Positions 60,447 to 64,000 of a stretch of DNA of 64,000 nt are shown here, piece by piece. A model generated the notes under the pieces. The model saw only the letters and a program-made list of their open reading frames with translations, was not told the origin of the DNA and searched no databases. This DNA is from DATAUD01 sp036268455 (GTDB lineage Bacteria; Verrucomicrobiota; Verrucomicrobiia; Limisphaerales; Palsa-1400): positions 41,262-105,261 of the forward strand of contig DATAUD010000026.1 in the NCBI GenBank assembly GCA_036268455.1, given 5' to 3'. The position numbers and the translations under genes are program-made. How positions within the stretch are numbered: position 1 is the first letter of the stretch; every line of letters starts with the position of its first letter.

Positions 60447-63071
60447 ATGATGAAACTTAAGGATATGCCGGTTGCCAAACAGGTGTGGCTGGCCTTTGGA
60501 GCGGTTTGCGCGATTCTCCTGGTCATCGGCGGGTGGTTTTTTTTCAGCCTGCAAGCCATCGAGGGCCGCAATCAACAGGAGCAATCGCGCACGGTCAAGA
60601 AGCTGGCCTTGATCGAGGCAATGGATGAATGGCTGGGGGAGGCGCAGGCCTCCTTGAGCCTGGAGTTACTCGCTTCTGACTCGGGCGAAATACAAGTCCT
60701 CGACGAGGAGATACAAGCGCTTAAGCAAGCCAACGACGCGGATTTTCGCGACATTCTTCCGTATCTTAACGACGGATCGGAACGCAAACTTTACGAGGAA
60801 CTGGCGAGTGTCCGGAAATCGTACTGGGACCAAACGGAGACGGTAATGACGCTCGGCCGCGCAAACCGTGTCGCCGAGGCAACGAAACTGATAAACGCAA
60901 AGCAAGCCCCTGACTACAAGCGATATAAGGAGGTTCTTAATCACCTGAACACCCACTTGGAGGCCGACGTCAACGAATCGGCGGCGGCAACGACGGCGCT
61001 GATATTCAGGGTAAGAGTCGTCGGCAACGGCCTCGTTGTGCTGGCGATCCTGATTGTTCTTGGAGCGAGTTTCGTGTTTGCGGGAATCGCCCGCCACCTC
61101 AAGGATGACAACTGGCAATTACAGGACGAAGTCACCGCGCGCAAACAGACGGAGGAACAGTTGACGTGGAAGACCGCGCTCCTGGAGGCGCAATTAAACT
61201 CGTCGCTTGACGGGATTTTGGTGGTGGATGAGCAAGGGAAAAAGATAGTTCAGAACCAGCGAACCGCTGATTTGCTAAAAATCCCACAGCACATTGCGGA
61301 CGACGAAAAGGCAGAGAAACAGCTTGAGTGGGTTACTGTAACCGCCAAGGATCCGGCGGAGTTTATCGAAAAGATCAAATATATTCGTTCCCACCCCGAC
61401 GAAATCAGCCGCGAGGAGGTTGAGCACAAGGATGGGCTGACCCTGGATCGATATTCAGCCCCCGTCATCGGCAAGGACGGAAAGCGCTACGGCAGGATCT
61501 GGACGTTCCGCGACATTACCGAGCGCAAACGAGCTGACGAGGCCCGCGACCGGCTGATTGCCATACTTGAATCGACAACCGACTTGGTGAGCATCGCCGA
61601 CCCGCAGGGGCATCTCATCTACTTGAATCGCGCGGGCCGCAAGCTGCTTGAAGTACATGACGGAGACGTCACCAAAACGGTCATTCGTGAGTTTCACCCG
61701 AAGGGAGATAGCAATCCTATTCTTACGGAAGGACTTCCGACTGCCATACGCGAAGGGGTATGGAGCGGAGAGTCCATGGTGTTAAGCCGGACCGGACGGG
61801 AATTCCCAGTCTCGCAGGTCATTCTCGCGCACAAGAGCAAAGACGGAAAACTTCAATATCTTTCGACCATCATGCGCGACATCACCGAGCGCAAAAAGCT
61901 TGAGGCCAAGCTGCTGCAATCCCAGAAAATGGAAACCGTCGGCAAACTGGCGGGGGGAATTGCGCACGAGTTCAACAGCATCCTTACGGCGATCATCGGC
62001 CAGGCCGAATTGCTGCAAGGCGAACTGCCAGCGGGAGGGCCGCAGGCCAAGTGCGCGGTTGAAATCAGCCAGGCGGCGTCGCGGGCCGCGACATTGACGC
62101 GCCAGCTCCTGGCGTACGGCCGCAAGCAATTTCTGCAACCCGAAATCCTCGATCTTAATCGGGTGGTTGTGGGGATGGAAAATGTGTTTCGCCTTCTCAT
62201 GGGGGGCGACGTGGGGGTCCAGATTGTTTCCACGACCGGCCTGAAAGCGGTGATGGCGGACGCCGGGCAAATCGAGCAAGTGATCATCAACATGGTGATC
62301 AACGCAAGGGAAGCGATGCCCAATGGCGGGAAACTCACGTTGGAAACCGCGAACGTGTCGTTCGAGGAGGAGAGTGTGGGACGCTACCAGGAATTGAATG
62401 CGGGAGAGTATGTAATGCTGGCAATCACGGACACCGGCACCGGAATGACGGACCAGGTAAAGGGGCGGCTGTTTGAGCCATTTTTCACGACGAAAGCCGT
62501 TGGCCAGGGCACTGGCTTGGGATTGTCAACGTGTTACGGCATTGTCAAACAAAGCGGCGGCCACATTGCCGCCTACAGCGAGGTTGGACGGGGCACGACA
62601 TTTAGGATTTACCTGCCGCAGACTGAACAAAAAGTGAAAGCGCCCGCGCGCGCCGCCTCGCCTGGATTGCCTCGCGGGACGGAAACGATACTTCTAGTGG
62701 AGGATGATCCGGCGTTGCGGGAGATGGCGGGAACACTGTTGAGGCGGCAAGGTTACACAGTTTGGGCGGCCGCCAATGGCATTGAAGCCCTCGGCATGAA
62801 ACAGAAGCAGGGGGTTGGGCACATTGATTTATTATTGACGGACATCGTGATGCCGCACATGGGCGGCAAGGAACTGGCGGACCGTGTCGAAGCGTTATAT
62901 CCGCACACCCGGATTCTATTCACTTCGGCATACACCGAAAACGCGATCATTCATCAGGGAGTCTTGAACAAGGGTGTCGAACTTCTGCAAAAGCCATTCA
63001 CGCCATCCTCGCTGGCGCGAAAGGTGCGGGATGTTTTGGAGAATAAAAAGCAGTCAAATTCAGTAAAGTAA
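60447..63071 (+). CDS. Membrane hybrid histidine kinase (4-helix sensor, two PAS, receiver)
   Basis: 874 residues. Helix 1 (about 13-35), a periplasmic four-helix-bundle-like sensor (40-185), helix 2 (190-214), short coiled linker, two PAS/PAC units (about 240-362, ending WTFRDITERKR; about 366-484, ending TIMRDITERKK), HisKA with His507 (LAGGIAHEFNSILTAI), an HATPase (NMVINAREAMPNGG, DTGTGM, GQGTGLGLST) and a C-terminal receiver with Asp799 (LLLTDIVMPHMGG), acidic E752/D753 and Lys849. No separate output regulator is adjacent. In the second PAS pair the first unit is atypically long. Downstream is the HipBST-like locus, 166 bases away. Confidence 0.92.
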   Translation: MMKLKDMPVAKQVWLAFGAVCAILLVIGGWFFFSLQAIEGRNQQEQSRTVKKLALIEAMDEWLGEAQASLSLELLASDSGEIQVLDEEIQALKQANDADFRDILPYLNDGSERKLYEELASVRKSYWDQTETVMTLGRANRVAEATKLINAKQAPDYKRYKEVLNHLNTHLEADVNESAAATTALIFRVRVVGNGLVVLAILIVLGASFVFAGIARHLKDDNWQLQDEVTARKQTEEQLTWKTALLEAQLNSSLDGILVVDEQGKKIVQNQRTADLLKIPQHIADDEKAEKQLEWVTVTAKDPAEFIEKIKYIRSHPDEISREEVEHKDGLTLDRYSAPVIGKDGKRYGRIWTFRDITERKRADEARDRLIAILESTTDLVSIADPQGHLIYLNRAGRKLLEVHDGDVTKTVIREFHPKGDSNPILTEGLPTAIREGVWSGESMVLSRTGREFPVSQVILAHKSKDGKLQYLSTIMRDITERKKLEAKLLQSQKMETVGKLAGGIAHEFNSILTAIIGQAELLQGELPAGGPQAKCAVEISQAASRAATLTRQLLAYGRKQFLQPEILDLNRVVVGMENVFRLLMGGDVGVQIVSTTGLKAVMADAGQIEQVIINMVINAREAMPNGGKLTLETANVSFEEESVGRYQELNAGEYVMLAITDTGTGMTDQVKGRLFEPFFTTKAVGQGTGLGLSTCYGIVKQSGGHIAAYSEVGRGTTFRIYLPQTEQKVKAPARAASPGLPRGTETILLVEDDPALREMAGTLLRRQGYTVWAAANGIEALGMKQKQGVGHIDLLLTDIVMPHMGGKELADRVEALYPHTRILFTSAYTENAIIHQGVLNKGVELLQKPFTPSSLARKVRDVLENKKQSNSVK

Positions 63072-63078
63072 TTGCTTT

Positions 63079-63096
63079 TTACTGCTAACACAGTAA
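63079..63096. promoter_or_regulatory. HipB-type operator candidate O1
   Basis: TTACTG-CTAACA-CAGTAA: perfect 6-bp inverted repeat with 6-base spacer, eight bases after the kinase stop. First of three copies of TTACYG-N6-CRGTAA; a lone CAGTAA half-site is at 63061-63066. Confidence 0.7.
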
Positions 63097-63149
63097 TTTT
63101 GTCTGGATCACGGATAAAACAGCCGTTGATTATTCTATTCATAGAAAAA

Positions 63150-63167
63150 TTACCGTGATAACGGTAA
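63150..63167. promoter_or_regulatory. HipB-type operator candidate O2
   Basis: TTACCG-TGATAA-CGGTAA, perfect 6-bp arms with 6-base spacer, in the AT-rich stretch where the hipB promoter is expected. Confidence 0.75.
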
Positions 63168-63221
63168 TTATTATTGGATAACTTAAAGATCTATCGCATA
63201 GATACGAAGGAAGGAAATTTA

Positions 63222-63239
63222 TTACCGCCTTAGCAGTAT
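63222..63239. promoter_or_regulatory. HipB-type operator candidate O3, overlapping the hipB start
   Basis: TTACCG-CCTTAG-CAGTAT, one base off the perfect form; its last bases are the A and T of the hipB ATG. A purine run (AAGGAAGGAAA, 63207-63217) lies unusually far, about 21 bases, from that ATG. Confidence 0.65.
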
Positions 63240-63480
63240 GGATCAGGACCTGAAGACTATAATCCGCGAACACCGACGTTTGAGCGGGCTTAGCCAATCA
63301 GAATTGGCAAGGCTGGCGGGAGTCGGCAAGACAGCGATCTTTGATATCGAGCATGGGAAGGAATCAGTGCAATTCGATACGCTGAAAAGGGTGCTGGCAG
63401 CGTTAAACATTACGTTTGTGCTTCAAAGTCCAGTACTCCTGCGTAAGGAAAAAACCCACACCAAGGAACCCTCGCCGTGA
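63238..63480 (+). CDS. HipB-like antitoxin/autorepressor (XRE family helix-turn-helix)
   Basis: 80 residues. Cro/C1-type helix-turn-helix: LKTIIREHRRLSGLSQSELARLAG followed by VGKTAIFDIEHGKES and a C-terminal dimerisation strand (ITFVLQ), written here in two parts of the same domain at about residues 5-60. The pattern is that of HipB, which binds operators upstream and represses the toxin operon. Three matching operators precede it. The stop overlaps the GTG of the next gene (GTGA), and that one overlaps a third (ATGA), giving a tightly coupled three-gene unit. Confidence 0.88.
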   Translation: MDQDLKTIIREHRRLSGLSQSELARLAGVGKTAIFDIEHGKESVQFDTLKRVLAALNITFVLQSPVLLRKEKTHTKEPSP

Positions 63481-63785
63481 GATCGGCTGAAATATATCAA
63501 CAAGGCCGGCTGGCAGGCAGGTTGGAGGAAATCGACCGCTCCCATTATCGATTTACCTATGTTGGGGGATACAATGGCGAACCAATCTCGCTGGCACTAC
63601 CTGCGCGGGAAACCGCTTACGAATTCAATAAATTCCCCGCGCTTTGCGAGGGGCTGCTGCCGGAAGGAATTCAACTGGAGGCATTGCTGCGTCAATATAA
63701 AGTCGATAAGAACGACATGTTCCAACAGTTGCTTATTGTGGGAGAGGACGTGGTCGGGTCCCTGACCGTTCGAGAGGTGAAATGA
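63477..63785 (+). CDS. HipS-like protein (HipA N-subdomain 1 as a separate gene)
   Basis: 102 residues from GTG 63477. Corresponds to the N-terminal subdomain of HipA kinases: YQQGRLAGRLEEIDRSHYRF, ISLALPARETAYEF, FPALCEGLLPEGIQLEALLR and GEDVVGSLTVREVK. In HipBST systems, known from enteropathogenic E. coli, this part is its own gene and acts as the antitoxin against the kinase HipT. The gene ends cleanly with TGA, which overlaps the ATG of a HipT-like frame. Gene order and sizes therefore match hipB-hipS-hipT and not a classical two-gene hipBA. Confidence 0.85.
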   Translation: MRSAEIYQQGRLAGRLEEIDRSHYRFTYVGGYNGEPISLALPARETAYEFNKFPALCEGLLPEGIQLEALLRQYKVDKNDMFQQLLIVGEDVVGSLTVREVK

Positions 63786-63892
63786 ACCGGTGTCCGATAA
63801 CGTATGAGCCAATTCTCGACAACGGGATCTATTCAGAAAAAGGCCTGAAATTGATCCATCGCGGGTTAAAGTCGCTTGCACCGCTAGTGTAG
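63782..63892 (+). pseudogene. HipT-like kinase toxin, truncated after 36 codons
   Basis: ATG 63782 overlaps the hipS stop. The frame begins MNRCPITYEP, continues with a YSEKGLKL-type turn and RGLKSLAPLV, matching the usual start of HipT (a short strand with Cys, then YSxxGLxxL), and stops at TAG 63890-63892. The kinase core (ATP loop, catalytic HxxDxxxxN) is missing, and the DNA after the stop no longer resembles hipT. The toxin is therefore inactive unless the rest resumes beyond the window. Interruption by a mobile element is the likely cause. Confidence 0.75.
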
Positions 63893-64000
63893 TGTCCCAT
63901 AAATAGCTAGCCATTCGCGGCGAGGGATTTTGACGCAGGCGAGGCGCGAGCGACGAGCATATCCGAATGGATCTGTGAGGAACGAGCAACGAAGCCTGCG
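63890..64000. mobile_element. Probable end of an insertion sequence cutting hipT (continues beyond window)
   Basis: Coding character stops at about 63890 with TAGTGTCCCATAAATAGC. The following 110 bases hold repeated GAGCGACGAGC/GAACGAGCAACGA units and an inverted pair, CGCAGGC (63943-63949) with GCCTGCG (63994-64000), as often seen in IS ends. No transposase frame is inside the window. CTAG occurs at 63884 and again at 63907, either side of the proposed junction. The exact boundary and IS family cannot be set. Confidence 0.5.

Noticed and set aside
1..64000. CRISPR array, prophage, rRNA operon or integron
   Set aside because: No regularly spaced repeats, phage structural or integrase genes, attC-like sites or rRNA segments were seen.

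Overview
The window reads as one contiguous piece of a GC-rich bacterial chromosome, most likely a soil or sediment member of the Verrucomicrobiota (Pedosphaera/Limisphaera-like). This is inferred from gene content, not from a marker gene. The indicators are two pseudopilins with an H-x9-DG tail, a secreted protein of autotransporter-type beta-strand repeats without a barrel, several very large Ig/LamG-type secreted proteins, a DUF5069 protein, a Minf_1886-type protein, glycoside hydrolases of families 92, 95 and 5, and many genes with no clear Shine-Dalgarno sequence. No rRNA, tRNA, CRISPR array or phage was found.

Layout. 1-24 kb is mostly core: the end of gltB with gltD; clpB; an FHA protein with a metallo-beta-lactamase-fold hydrolase; a membrane protein behind an operator-like promoter; a DUF5069 protein, a histone-deacetylase-fold hydrolase and ubiX; a very large secreted cyclophilin coupled to rdgB; yacG and msrA; a co-directional run leuS, 43-residue membrane peptide, Minf_1886, glutaredoxin, lipA; and an opposing hsp20-lon-LolA-like-TPR operon. 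24-30 kb holds two small genes, a secreted paralogue of the cyclophilin protein's tail, and a sugar-catabolic operon (class I aldolase, glucose-6-phosphate dehydrogenase, ROK kinase). 30-41 kb is a long minus-strand array for extracellular chemistry: phosphodiesterase, histidine phosphatase, pseudopilin, triple-repeat protein, giant beta-helix protein, GH5 and GH92.

41-50.6 kb starts with an 0.8-kb scar-like non-coding stretch (direct repeat, possible transporter remnant, 143-bp palindromic element). It continues with a complete RND heavy-metal-type efflux operon and a two-component pair whose sensor domain is split by an insertion. 50.6-60.3 kb has a toxin-antitoxin pair with a frameshifted toxin, a 1491-residue Ig/LamG protein closed by a strong terminator, a second pseudopilin, a GH95 fucosidase and a sulfotransferase-like protein. 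60.4-64 kb has a hybrid histidine kinase followed by a HipBST-like three-gene toxin-antitoxin locus with three operator copies. Its kinase toxin is cut after 36 codons, where sequence resembling the end of a mobile element begins.

The most interesting items are the broken HipBST-like locus and its operators, the split-sensor kinase, the shared undescribed C-terminal module of the two secreted paralogues, the frameshifted DUF5615-type toxin, the leaderless operator/promoter at 6.8 kb, and the palindromic elements at 41.6 and 56.1 kb.
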